The notes under the pieces: model-generated | Databases searched by the model: none | Seen by the model: only the letters and a program-made list of their open reading frames with translations | Told to the model about the DNA's origin: nothing | Assembly: GCA_030704615.1 (NCBI GenBank) | Contig: CM060731.1 | Span: forward strand, 28,956,001-29,016,000 | Length of the DNA stretch: 60,000 bases | Source of the DNA: Takakia lepidozioides | Taxonomy: Eukaryota; Streptophyta; Takakiopsida; Takakiales; Takakiaceae | Direction: 5' to 3' | Made by a program: the position numbers and the translations under genes | Shown: positions 42,681-52,606 of the stretch, one piece after another | Position numbering within the stretch: the stretch's first letter is position 1 | Layout of the letters: every line of letters starts with the position of its first letter

Positions 42681-43413
42681 TTATTTTGAAGCATCATATC
42701 TGAGACTCTTAAAACCGTTGTCCTCAATAAAATCCCAAAGTAGGCTAAACTTGGGATCGTTTGAAACATTGGGAAAAAAACTCAACCCTATCTTTTTTTT
42801 CCTAAGATAGCTTGAAACAGTGGGATGTTTCCTCATTCCAAGCAAATAGGTCTGAAGAACCTTGAGAAGATAGTAACCATCAGTCTCCACGGTCTGGAAC
42901 GGTTTGAGAACAAGACATGAGTCAGGCGGGTTCAATACACACTTCATGGCGGTGTCGTCAATGAGCAGAGTGTTACTCTTGGTGTATTGTCCATCAAATC
43001 TCTGCCAGACCTTGACCAGTGGCTTAAAAAAACAAATGAGGAGGATCCAATCCTGATTTGAATTGAGGGTGAACCGAAGTAGGACATGAAATACAATCCT
43101 CTTGAGACATAACGAAGGTCGGTTGAGATAGACCACGAAGCAAAAAATCCAAGATGGGCTGCAAGTTCTTGTATATCATAGAGCTCCAAATCCCTAACCG
43201 GAAGTGTTTGTGCAACTCTGTCCACACTTCGCGATATTTCTCCCATCTATAGGCAAGTCGAAATCCGACAAGAGCTGGAATTCTGTGGTCCGATTCTGAA
43301 AACCGGGGGACATTGTAGCTCTTCTGGTGCTTCAAGATTTTGCACAAGACTCCGTTCACGTCAAAAATAATCAAACGCAACCCTTGCGTAGGAGGAGAAA
43401 CAGGTGCTTCAAT
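42681..43413 (-). pseudogene. NIF/FCP1-like domain, unit B, one homopolymer frameshift
   Basis: A continuous minus-strand exon beginning after GGTAG at 43413. It reads motif I as LIIFDVNGVLC, then REVWTELHKHFRLGIWSSM and PTFVMSQEDC, then a break, then FFKPLVKVWQRF, NTLLIDDTAMKCVLNPP (motif III) and a tail ending LRYDASK before the stop at 42681. The frame breaks exactly in a run of seven T (coding strand; 43026-43032). With one T fewer the FFKPLVKVW homology would run on, so the break may be a true mutation or a homopolymer error in the assembly. Motif I has Asn in place of the second Asp of DxDx(T/V), a variant I associate with plant NIF-like proteins. The fold is HAD phosphatase; activity is doubtful. 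No upstream exons are assigned. Confidence 0.72.
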
Positions 43414-43533
43414 CTACCAGAGAGTCATTCATACTTAGGATGATAAAAAGGAATAGTACAATGCATTGGAAAAACCGACACCAGGCAAGTGAACAAGAAC
43501 GTCCACTTGACAGCCGAGGTTCACCAAACTCAA

Positions 43534-45061
43534 TTAAAATATTTTATGTCCCAATGCAGCGGCACACAACTCGTGATTGCTAAGGAACTTTTGCCACATA
43601 TAATCAAAGTCTCTAAGAAATTTGACCGTTGGGTCATCCTCGAAGAAATCCTTCGTAACGCCGAAATGATATAGCTCGTTGAATGGCATGACATCCATCC
43701 CCGATAACCGGAACATGTTAAGGTGAGGTTTGAGCTCTTCCAGTATAAATTTATCTCTGTCAGGGTCCACGCGCGCCTTATATTTTGGAAGGAGGATGGT
43801 ATGTCCTAACGGGTTCAAGTAGGACTTGTATATATTGTCTACAGTGTCGATGATGAGAGTATTGGATTTGTAAGCTGTCGGGTCTTCCTCAGCGAAAATG
43901 TCGTAAAGACGTTTAAAGTAGATGGGATTTTTGGGAGCTTTAGGCCATTTTTCGTTGAATGTCGATCTATGTATGACGGAATTCTCACTGTTGTAAGTTC
44001 TTACCTGGGAATAGTACTTCCCGAACACGGCCTTGGCAATAGTCTCAACGTTCATTTCAGGTCCAGTGTTCCAAAGACAAACGACAAACTTTTTGACGGC
44101 CCACTTAACGAATTCGTCAAGACCGTTTTGCGTAGCTAACTTGAATTTCCCTGCGGAGATACAAGGCTGGGTGGCAGGAGGGGTTTTCTTTCCATCCTTT
44201 AGGAAAATCTCACAAATGTAACCGATGTCCAGAACCAGGACATAGTATCCTAGCCGGTACCCGTTTGGTCCCCAAGGAAGGGAATGCAGATCGTTTGGAT
44301 TGACAGAAAAGGAATAGTCGACTAGAGGGTAATGCATGTTGTCCTGTGGAATAACAGAAGAGTTCATTATTAATTTCAATTTCAGAAATCCCAAAGTAGA
44401 GAAACGAAAAAATGGAGTTGAAAGCATTACCGTTTTTTGGGGCGGCTGCTGAGATCCTTGGACAGGCTCCTCCTCCTCTTTCCCATCTCTACGGCAAACG
44501 TTATCCTCCTTCTCTGTGGCACCAGATGGCAACCTCAACTGTCCAGTGGAGGTTACTTGTAGGACCGGCTCAGATAGAGCGACAGTGATTGTCCGATCCA
44601 CTCTTCTCTTCATCGTCTCAGTGTCGTTGGAGTCGGTCCTTGTGTGTTTGATCTCCTCAAACGCCGTCTCACGAATCTACAGGAAATTAAAGAATCCCAC
44701 GGATGAGGATTATGGTGGTCTAAATTGATCCGACAAAATTACCGAATTGAGCAATACCGAAGATGAGACTCAAAGACCAATAATAAGAGTAATAAGAATA
44801 AAGCCAATGTTTTACCCGAATCGGGATCTGTTGTTGGATTACGCGTTTGTGGTGCTCTGTCTCTTCTCCCTCCCCGCGAGTAGGAGGATCCTCCGACTCA
44901 TTCCCTGCAGATGGCAACGTCGATTGGACAGTGGAGGTTACTTGCGGAACCGGCTCAGGTGACCTGGCCCTCACTGTCAGATCCACGTGTCTCTTCACCG
45001 TTTGAGTCTCCTTTGAGCCTTTTCGTGTGTATGTCATTTCCTCCGAATGGGATTCTTGGAT
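43534..45061 (-). CDS. NIF/FCP1-like protein with tandem 246-bp exons, unit A, 5' partial
   Basis: Three minus-strand exons (44816-45061, 44431-44676, 43534-44343) join in frame with GT-AG borders to 433 residues plus TAA. The first two are each exactly 246 bp (82 codons) and similar in sequence (SEPV-QVTST motif; KR-VD near the middle; acidic ends), so they look like a duplicated exon. The third holds a divergent FCP1/NIF domain: YVLVLDIGYICEIF at motif I, GLDEFVKWAVKKFVVCLWNTG at motif II and NTLIIDTVDNIY at motif III. The second motif I Asp and one motif III Asp are lost, so it is probably catalytically dead. No 5' start exon is found; the sequence to the right becomes CACTA transposon within 80 bases. 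Two short introns (139 and 87 bp). Captured or truncated gene is possible. Confidence 0.72.
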
Positions 45062-45139
45062 CTACAAGAAAAGTTATCCAAATCGGTTAGTGGTTGTAAC
45101 ATAGATGTATTCCATGGAGATAAACAAAACTGTTCATCC

Positions 45140-46598
45140 GGTGTCTTCACGGTGGATGTATCCCATGGAGCGTTACATGAAAGATCTTAAGGGATACGTT
45201 AGGAATTACGCAAAGCCAGAAGGGAGTATGGTTGCAAGGTATGTTTTGGATGAGGCCATGGGGTTCGTGACTGAGTATATGCAATCATTTGATGCAACTC
45301 AACAGCGGACTTGGGATGCAAATGCGGAGGAAGGGGTTGAGGACGAGGTCTTCGAAGGTGTCAGCAAAAAGCGGGACATGACTGGAGCTGGGAGAGATGC
45401 AGCACAAATTTTGTATGTGCTGAACAATACCAATGTCATGGCTCCTTGGGCGTAGTGAGTACTTCTTTTCATTGCACCTTATTCATATCAAGTTCAATTT
45501 CAATTCTGACTGTCACCAGTATAATCAAACCACCCACAAAGTCACAAATGTCAGTGGTTCATCCTGATTATAACCAATGCTGTAGTAACGGAATGTCTGA
45601 GTGAGTGACTTGTTGGAAGAACATGTTCATTTACAAGCCATTCTGCTCACTCCTCCGGTGGTTTGAAAGAGTGGTTTTCAAAGTATCATTCATGCTAGGT
45701 ATTTTTTGCTAAATAATGCAATACTTCATTGCTAACATGTATCATTCTTGTTACCATTTTGTGACAAAAAGTATGCAACAGAGAATGCACAGTTCACAGC
45801 AGACAGAGAGGCATGTGGTGATGAGTGGCGTGCCAATCGACGTCTACCTTATCAGATCAGCCAATACCTAGGTCATTAGATGGTCCCACGGCTCTAAATA
45901 AAGAAGATTTGGATATGTTGGCTACCATTGGCATTTGTGCAACCAACCGCTATTCTAGTTGAGCAAAGTGATTTAGAGGGTGACGAATATGTTTCAGATT
46001 CAAAATAAAGTTTATTGTTGGAACCATTTGTTCAATAGCATCATCCCACAATGGTCTGGCCACTTGTCTATTTTTCAAAGTCTGTAACAGCTGCACAAAC
46101 CACTTAAAGTTTTTCATTTATCACCCAAAAAGTGATACCAATCACTATTGTGTAAGCAACCACTAACATAGTGGTTCCAATTACTTCAGTATCTTTCACC
46201 ACCCACTCTCCACCACTGTCAAAGTGGTACAAATCAATGAGGTGTCTTTAACCACTCAAGATCAACGTGCACTGTCCCCGTCCAATATTATATTTATGAA
46301 TTAAAATATATTTCCAAATAATAAATCACAAATAAAATTTGAATTATTACACGTGGAGTAGCAAGTGGTTTCAACCACTTCCCATCACTGAGGTGTCTAT
46401 AACCACTCACAATGTACCACTGCACTCGTCCACGTAGAATATTATATTTATTAATTAAAATATATTAGCAAATAAATAATAATAAATAAAAACAAATGAT
46501 TACACGTGGACTACTGAGTGGTTACTAGTGGCTTAAAGAGTGGAAAAAGACAGTAGTAATTAAAGAGCCAGTGGTTATTCCACAATTTTCTTCTAGTA
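45140..46598 (+). mobile_element. 3' half of a CACTA (En/Spm) element
   Basis: Coding remains at 45140-45455 (RWMYPMERYMKDLKGYV, EAMGFVTEYMQSFDATQQ, LYVLNNTN) match the DUF4218-like part of the element at 26-30 kb. A second piece near 45770-45880 (YATENAQF-ADREACGDEWRANRR) matches the part after it. From about 45500 to 46580 the DNA is full of CCACT and AGTGG motifs in both orientations, the subterminal repeats typical of CACTA ends. It ends TTTTCTTCTAGTA at 46586-46598, close to the reverse complement of the plant CACTACAAGAAAA terminus. The N-terminal half of the transposase is missing, and the sequence upstream of 45100 is the FCP1-like block. It interrupts a Ty3 element immediately after 46598. 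Confidence 0.75.
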
Positions 46599-46599
46599 A

Positions 46600-48123
46600 C
46601 TTTGGCGGTGTTCGACGTGAATATCCAGTACAAATCGGGACGGGACAATGTGGTGGCCGATGCTTTAAGTAGAAAGCAGCAGCTCATGTTGGTGTACAGG
46701 GGCGAGACGATGCTGCAAAGGAAGATCCGGAAGGCTTACCGGAAGGATGAGATGGCGAAGTCTGTGATGCGAGACTTGAGGATGGGGGTTAAATCGCAGT
46801 TCCACTTGCACAATGGACTGCTCCCGTACAAGCAAAAGCGCCTCTACGTGCCGAAGGGAGGGATTAGAGATAGTCTCTTGAGGGAATGCCACGATGGCCC
46901 GCTTGGGGGCCACGGCGGAGCCAAGCGCACTGCGACACTCTTGAAGAAAGAGTATTTCTGGCCCAAACTGAGGGAGGAGGCCGAGGAGTATGTCAAGACA
47001 TGCACCACATGCCAACAAAACCGGAGCGAGTACAAAAAGCAAGCGGGGCTGTTACAACCCTTGCCGATTCCAGAGGGGTCTTGGGAAAGTGTCTCGATGG
47101 ATTTCATGATTGCTATGCCGCTGTCAAAAGGATTCGATGCAATCATGGTGGTGGTGGATACGTTCAGTAAAATGGGCCATTTCATCCCCACCAAGGAAAC
47201 GACAACGGCGCAGGAGACGGGGCGACTTTACTTCGCCCACGTCTTCATGCATCATGGATTCCCGAAGGATATTGACTCAGACCGCGATCCAAAGTTTACA
47301 AGTAAATTTTGGAGGGCATTTTGGAAGAAGATGGGGACGAGACTCAAGATGAGTACGGCCTTCCGACCTACGACGGACGACCAAACGGAAAGAGTGAACT
47401 TCGTGGTGAAGCAGATCTTGCGGAATTATGTGTCGGCAGACCAATCACACTGGGTGGAGCACTTAGATGCGGCAGAGTTTTGTTATAATAACAAAACACT
47501 CCACGACGGGAGTTTCCCCTTTCGTATTGGTCTATGGAAAAGCACCTCTGGTGTCGACAAGTTGGGCCGCCCAGGACGTTGAGGAACCGGCAGCAGCGGC
47601 GGTGCTGGAAGAACGCGAGCGTTTGCTGAAGCTCGCAAAGTACAACATTGCCAAAGCTAGGAAACAGTATGAACGGCAGGTGAATCGGAAGCGGAGGGAA
47701 TTAAGTTTGAGGCAGGCACGGAGGTCTGGTTGAACATCAAGAATTTTCGACTACCTTCGAAAGTGAGTCTGAAGTTCGTACCTCCGTATGCGGGGCCCTT
47801 TCGCATGCGGAAGGTTATGAATGAGGATGTGTATGAATTGGAGCTGCAGCAAGGTGCATCCGGTATTCCACGTCTCCCTTTTGAAGCCTTACTTCAAAGA
47901 TGAAGGGCGTCCGAATCGGCATTAAGTGTTGTGTCCACCACCTGTGCTATTGGATCATGAAAATGAATACGAGGTGGAGGCAGTGCTTAAGTCGAGGAGG
48001 TTCAAGAATCGAGAAACGGAGTATCTCGTGAAATGGAAGGGCTATCATCAAGTGGAGGCAACTTGGGTGCGTGCCTCAGAAATGGGAAACGCATCCGAGG
48101 CGGTTGCAGTTTTCAAAGGGTGA
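46600..48123 (+). pseudogene. Ty3 chromovirus pol remnant (RNase H end, integrase, chromodomain), copy 1
   Basis: Starts inside the end of RNase H (VNIQYKSGRDNVVADALSRK). Next come the H2C2 zinc finger (ECHDGPLGGHGGAKRT...CTTCQQNR) and the integrase core (VSMDFMIAMP, DSDRDPKF, DDQTERVN; DDE residues present). A frameshift follows at about 47465 after FCYNN, then the GKAPLV-TSWAAQD segment, the C-terminal domain and a chromodomain YEVEAVLKSRRFKNRETEYLVKWKGYHQVEATWV (47970-48080). Chromodomains in this clade steer insertion to histone-marked chromatin. At least three frame changes make it inactive. Gag, protease and reverse transcriptase are missing: a CACTA terminus sits at the left edge. Confidence 0.92.
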
Positions 48124-48344
48124 CCTCAAAAGCAGAAGAAACGTTGATGGGGACACCCCCGCGGACACTCACAGAAGTATATATAGGGAGTAGTAACCCC
48201 GAGAACGGTGCAAGCCCGTTGGTGACCAAAAACTAGTGAGTAAGCGTGTGAGCCGGAAATCGACCAAGGTGTGGGGAGCTGTTCCAGACTGCCAACAACC
48301 AAAGGGAATTTTCCACTAGGCCCAAATTGAGACAGGGTCTTGTG

Positions 48345-48486
48345 GAGGAGCAAAGGGGGACCGTTATGTCCCTGTGAGCAGCCGAAGCTCCGAGTTGGCT
48401 CGGCTGCCAGTTTGGGAGTTAGGCGCGCGCATCAAAGCGAGTAACTATGACTTGAAGGGGAGCTTATCGAAGTGAGCTGCGCAACA
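48345..48486 (+). repeat. Polypurine tract and 3' LTR end of chromovirus copy 1
   Basis: GTGGAGGAGCAAAGGGGGA (about 48344-48362) is a good polypurine tract, followed by TTATGTCCCTG, similar to the starts of many plant Ty3 LTRs. The right end GAAGTGAGCTGCGCAACA (48469-48486) matches the LTR end next to the primer-binding site of copy 2 (51989-52007), apart from one base. If the LTR begins after this tract it is only about 122 bp. It could instead start at TGATGGGGAC (48145), which would include a TATATATAGG box at about 48178. Confidence 0.5.
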
Positions 48487-49408
48487 CTGTCCCGACCCCC
48501 CGCCCTCAAGGCAAAGGGCCGCAACACACACCCCTACCAAAGAGGAGTCGATGTCCTCATCTACTTATCCCTTTTTGTGGAAACTAACATCCAAGTTGTG
48601 GCGTCCAACATCAAGGAGTTTGTTTCCGTACCATGGCGTCTCATGACAAAGAACCAAACCCCCACTTGACTCTACTCTCCACTAGCTAATTCGGCCGACT
48701 TCCTCCAAGTCTCGGCCAAGGGTGGAGCCTTTCAAGCTCCACCTAGTGCACTCTTCTTGGCCCACTTCAAGGCCAAGGAATGATCCTCCCTGATGATCGA
48801 ATCGTCTTACTGCAACAACATTGCTTGTGACCGCTCATGATGCCGTTTTTTTGGCATCACCTTGAGCAAGGGTTCACCTTGAACCCTTTTTGACTAGGAA
48901 GATAACCTTGAACCAACCGTGCACCCCAATCACTACAATTGGGTCCGCCTTGGAATGCTGGCCCGAGGTACGGGAACACGCCGACTACGACTTCGTTCCG
49001 AGGCTACACGATTATAATATGTGAACGGAAGCACATAGCTTCCGCGTTAGCCCGCACTACAAGGCAACCCCCTCGGTAGCTCAGTTATAGTACGCGCACT
49101 AGCACGTGAACTCCCAAAGAAGGCGCAAGTTTCCTTGCCCCTTGGATGGGAGTCACCCGATTTCGGCACTATGCAAACACACTATTAATCCAATTTACCT
49201 CTCTCACTTTTGTAAGCTATCATGCATTCTACACACTAGCCAACCATACCTTGCATCACCATTCCAAACAAAATAGGAAGCACAACATTTGGAAACCATT
49301 TCATTTATAAGCAAAATTGTACAACACAAGTTTATGCAATCGGATTCCTAAGCTAGCTAAGCTGGACTAAGCATGCATTTCCTCCCTCACGATCCAAGGT
49401 TGATGTCC
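48487..49408. other. Spacer between the two chromovirus copies
   Basis: No gene. The part adjoining copy 2 (up to 49408, minus orientation) may be its 3' untranslated or LTR remnant, but it does not match the LTR of copy 1. At 49065-49145 there is a tRNA-like stretch: CTCGGTAGCTCAGTTATAG resembles a tRNA D-arm/A box. The downstream T-arm does not fold properly, so it is best seen as a tRNA or SINE relic. Confidence 0.45.
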
Positions 49409-51933
49409 CCATCAACGCTTCTTCCGCTTTTGAGGACGGCCCTCGAAAGCTGCAACCGCCTCGGATGCGTTTCCCATTTCTGAGGCACGCACCCAAGTTG
49501 CCTCCACTTGATGATAACCCTTCCATTTCACGAAATACTTCGTTTCTCGATTCTTGAACCTCCTTGACTTAAGCACTGCCTCCACCTCATACTCGAGTTC
49601 ATTTTCATGATCCAACAGCACAGGTGGCAGACGCAACACTTGATGCCGATTCGGATGCGCTTCATCTTTGAAGTAAGGCTTCAAAAAGGAAACGTGGAAT
49701 ACTGGATGCACCTTGCTGTTTGCCGGTAGATCCGATTCATACACATCCTCATTCATAACCTTCCGGATGCGAAAGGGACAGCATACGGAGGTACAAACTT
49801 TGGACTCACTTCCGAAAGTAGTCGAAAATTCTTGATGTTCAACCAGACCTCCGTGCCTGCCTCAAACTTAACTTCCCTCCACTTCTGATTTGCCTGCCGT
49901 TCATACCGTTTCCTAGCTTTGGCAATGTTATACTTTGCGAGCTCCAACAATCGCTCGCGTTCTTCCAGCACCGCTGCTGCTGCCGGCTCCTCACCGTCTT
50001 GGGCGGCCCAACTTGTCGGCACCAGAGGTGCTTTTCCATAGGCCAATACAAAAGGGGAAACTCCCATTGCGGAGTGTTCTGTGTTATTATAATAGAACTC
50101 TACCGTATCCAAGTGCTCCACCCAGTCCGATTGGTCTGTCGATACATAATTCCGCAAGATCTGCTTCACCACGAAGTTCACTCTTTCCGTTTGGCCGTCT
50201 GTTGTAGGTCGGAAGGCCGTGCTCATTTTGAGCCTCGTCCCCATTTCCTTCCAAAGTGCCCTCCAAAATTTACTTGTAAACTTTGGATCGCGATCTGAAA
50301 TAATGTCCTTCGGGAGTCCATGATGCTTGAAAACATGGGCGAAATAAAGTCGCCTCGTCTCCTGCGCCGTTGCCGTTTCCTTGGTGGGGATGAAATGGCC
50401 CATTTTACAGAACCTATCCACCACCACCATGATTGCATCAAATCATTTTGATAGCGGCAAAGCAGTCATGAAATCCATTGAGACACTCTCCCAAGACCCC
50501 TCTGGAATCGGTAAAGGTTGTAACAGCTCCGCTTGCCTTTTGTACTCGCTCCGGTTTTGTTGGCATGTGGTGCATGTCTTGACATACTCCTCGGCCTCCT
50601 CCCTCAGTTTGGGCCAGAAATATTCTTTCTTCAAGAGTGCCGCGGTGCGCTGGGCTCCCCAGTGTCATGAAGGAGTGCGACGCTCCTGTGTCCACCAACA
50701 ACGACACGTTAGTTCCGGAAATTATCCTGCTCACAAACATTAACTGACTCCCTTTACGCAAGACTCCCATCTCCCGATACAACTGACAAGAGTAGTTGCC
50801 TCCATCAAGCGGCTGAGGGAGTCTTCGGACAGCTCCGTGGTCACCCGAATCTTGTTCAATTGTCGGGGTTTTGTGCATTTCTTAGCCATGTGCCCGGGCT
50901 CCCCGCAATTAAATCAAACCCCATCAAAGGTCGCCTTCTGTCCGCCATAAGCCGCTGCACCTGATTTTCCTTTCGGAGCACCGGGCGCCGCCTTGACGTG
51001 CAAATGCCCTCCCTTCGATTTCCATATGCCATTGTTGCCGCGTGGCCTATCCCACTTCTTCTCCGGTCGGAAGGAGTCACCCTCCCGCCGGACCTGCTTG
51101 TGGTTCAGCTCCGTACGGCTCTGTCTTTCGCCCATAGGGATATCCGAGAAACATTCGGCCCTTTCAATTGCCATTCAAAGTCTTTGGTGGCCTCTCCTCC
51201 AACTTCTGCCTGGCCCATGAGGCCAGTCCCGCCACAAAGTTGAAGACCATTTCTGGTTTCGCCATATCCGCGACTTTGAGCAACATCACATTGAAAGCCT
51301 GAATATATCCCCGAATGTCATCCGTTTGCTTCAAGTTCCTCATCTTGTCCCGGGCGAGCTAGGACGCGTTGAGGGGCACAAATTGTCTTTTTATAAGTTC
51401 CTTGAACCCATTACAGCTCAAGGTTTCTGGGTTTGGCCCTTGGTCATGAAGGCGCTTCTGCCACCATTGTTGAGCATAGCCCCTCAAATAGGTGGGAGCC
51501 ACTTCCATCCGATCCTCGTCACTCAACTTGGCTGCTCGGAAGTACTGCTCCAGCTCCAAGAGCCATGCGTTGAGTGCTTTCCGATTTTGGACGCCCTCGA
51601 AGGTGTCGGGTTTCTTATGCTTCACCTTAAACTTTGATTTAGTAGAAGTGGCATTAGCCGCCCTCATCACGTCTTTCAACGTCCCGCCAAACTGCACCAA
51701 CAACCCTTCCCAAAAGGCTGTTGGCATGGGAGACATCTGTTGGTCTGGCAGAGCCTCTGGAAAGTCCTCGGGCTCCGACTCCCCAAATTCCTCCCGTTCT
51801 TGAGCGGCCTCGCTTTCAGAAGCATAAATCGCCTCTTCCATTTGCCGCTTCGGTGACACGTCGCCCCACCGGGCTCACCAGGATCATCGTCTTTGGGGCT
51901 GTTCCGCTTTCGCTTTGTCTTGCCTGACCCCAT
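49409..51933 (-). pseudogene. Ty3 chromovirus with gag and integrase but no RT/RNase H, copy 2
   Basis: Minus strand, in order: gag from ATG 51933 (KHKKPDTFEGVQNRKALNAW, YLRGYAQQWW, FKELIKRQFVP); a decayed zinc-knuckle region; protease start SLLVDTGASHSFM at about 50665-50705; then at about 50655 a jump straight into the integrase zinc finger (LKKEYFWPKL, CTTCQQNRSEY). The core follows (VSMDFMTALP; DRDPKFTSKFW; DGQTERVN), in which 50430-49753 is open for 225 codons, and a chromodomain EYEVEAVLKSRRFKNRETKYFVKWKGYHQ at 49500-49600. RT and RNase H are absent. Several stops interrupt gag. It belongs to the same family as copy 1 and is inverted to it. Confidence 0.92.
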
Positions 51934-51974
51934 GGTTAGGCCGATCTCAAGGACGATCGTGTACTAAACTCTAA

Positions 51975-51986
51975 GCTCTGATACTA
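51975..51986 (-). other. Primer-binding site (initiator Met tRNA) of chromovirus copy 2
   Basis: The minus strand reads TAGTATCAGAGC, one base different from TGGTATCAGAGC, the complement of the plant initiator tRNA-Met 3' end used by many LTR retrotransposons. It lies between gag and the LTR end ...GCGCGACA (complement of 51989 onward), two bases from the terminal CA, as expected. Confidence 0.85.
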
Positions 51987-51988
51987 AG

Positions 51989-52007
51989 TGTCGCGCAGCT
52001 CACTTCG
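51989..52007 (-). repeat. Truncated 5' LTR end of chromovirus copy 2
   Basis: About 19 bases (minus strand CGAAGTGAGCTGCGCGACA) match the LTR end of copy 1 at 48468-48486. To the right the sequence diverges, so the 5' LTR was almost entirely lost or replaced. Confidence 0.7.
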
Positions 52008-52364
52008 TGGAGCCCCCACCACCGCCCCAAGGGCACCCGTGCCTTTGTCTAGCAAGATTATGCCCAAATATTTTGCTAGTCCAGGGACTTCCTATACTGG
52101 CATTACCACCGACAGAACCGTTTCCATCTATCAAAATACATTTTTTGGAATTTGCATTCTGCCATGATCGAAATCCACATCAATCAATTATGTACAAACA
52201 TGAAAAATATGACCTAATCATACATGCCCTCCATCAGAGAGGCTGGAGCACGACACCTCTGACCGTCATCACTGCGGGTGTCAGGGGCGGTGCTCATACC
52301 CATAATATCCAAGGTTTGAAAGATAATCTTAACCTACCACCCGAATACACTACACCTCTACTAC

Positions 52365-52565
52365 GAGCCTTGCATTTCACGGTTATTTCATCACTCACAT
52401 CCCTAATCCTCAATAAACGTAAGATTGAAAGTGGCCATCTAGCCACTCTGTGACAGGTTACGGTTCGGATAGAGCCCATCCCTGAAAGGGGGCAGTACCT
52501 GCAAGGGGAAGAGGCTCTTATTTACGCTAGCTTCGGTTGGCGTCATATATATATATATATTGTGA
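52365..52565 (-). mobile_element. Helitron-like 5' end with conserved segment, copy 2
   Basis: Reverse complement of the element at 38183-38384: TC followed by an AT run, TGACGCCAACCGAAGCTAGCG, AAGAGCCTCTTCCCCTTGCAGGTACTGCC, GGGATGGGCTCTATCCG and ATTGAGGATTAGGGATGTGA. The minus strand has an open frame (52479-52294) that contains LRIRDVSDEITVKCKA; copy 1 reads MRIRDVTDVIAVKCKA, so a short coding piece may be conserved. Function unknown. Confidence 0.5.
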
Positions 52566-52606
52566 GCTTCGCAATGAGCACTAATTAGGTGTTGAAACAT
52601 TGAAAC

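Noticed and set aside
45062-45078. CTACAAGAAAAG as a CACTA 5' terminus
   Set aside because: It lacks the CACTA start, and its reverse complement serves as the pyrimidine tract and AG of a splice acceptor for the 45061 exon.
49065-49145. tRNA gene suggested by TAGCTCAGTT
   Set aside because: The T-arm and acceptor stem do not pair; best viewed as a tRNA or SINE relic.
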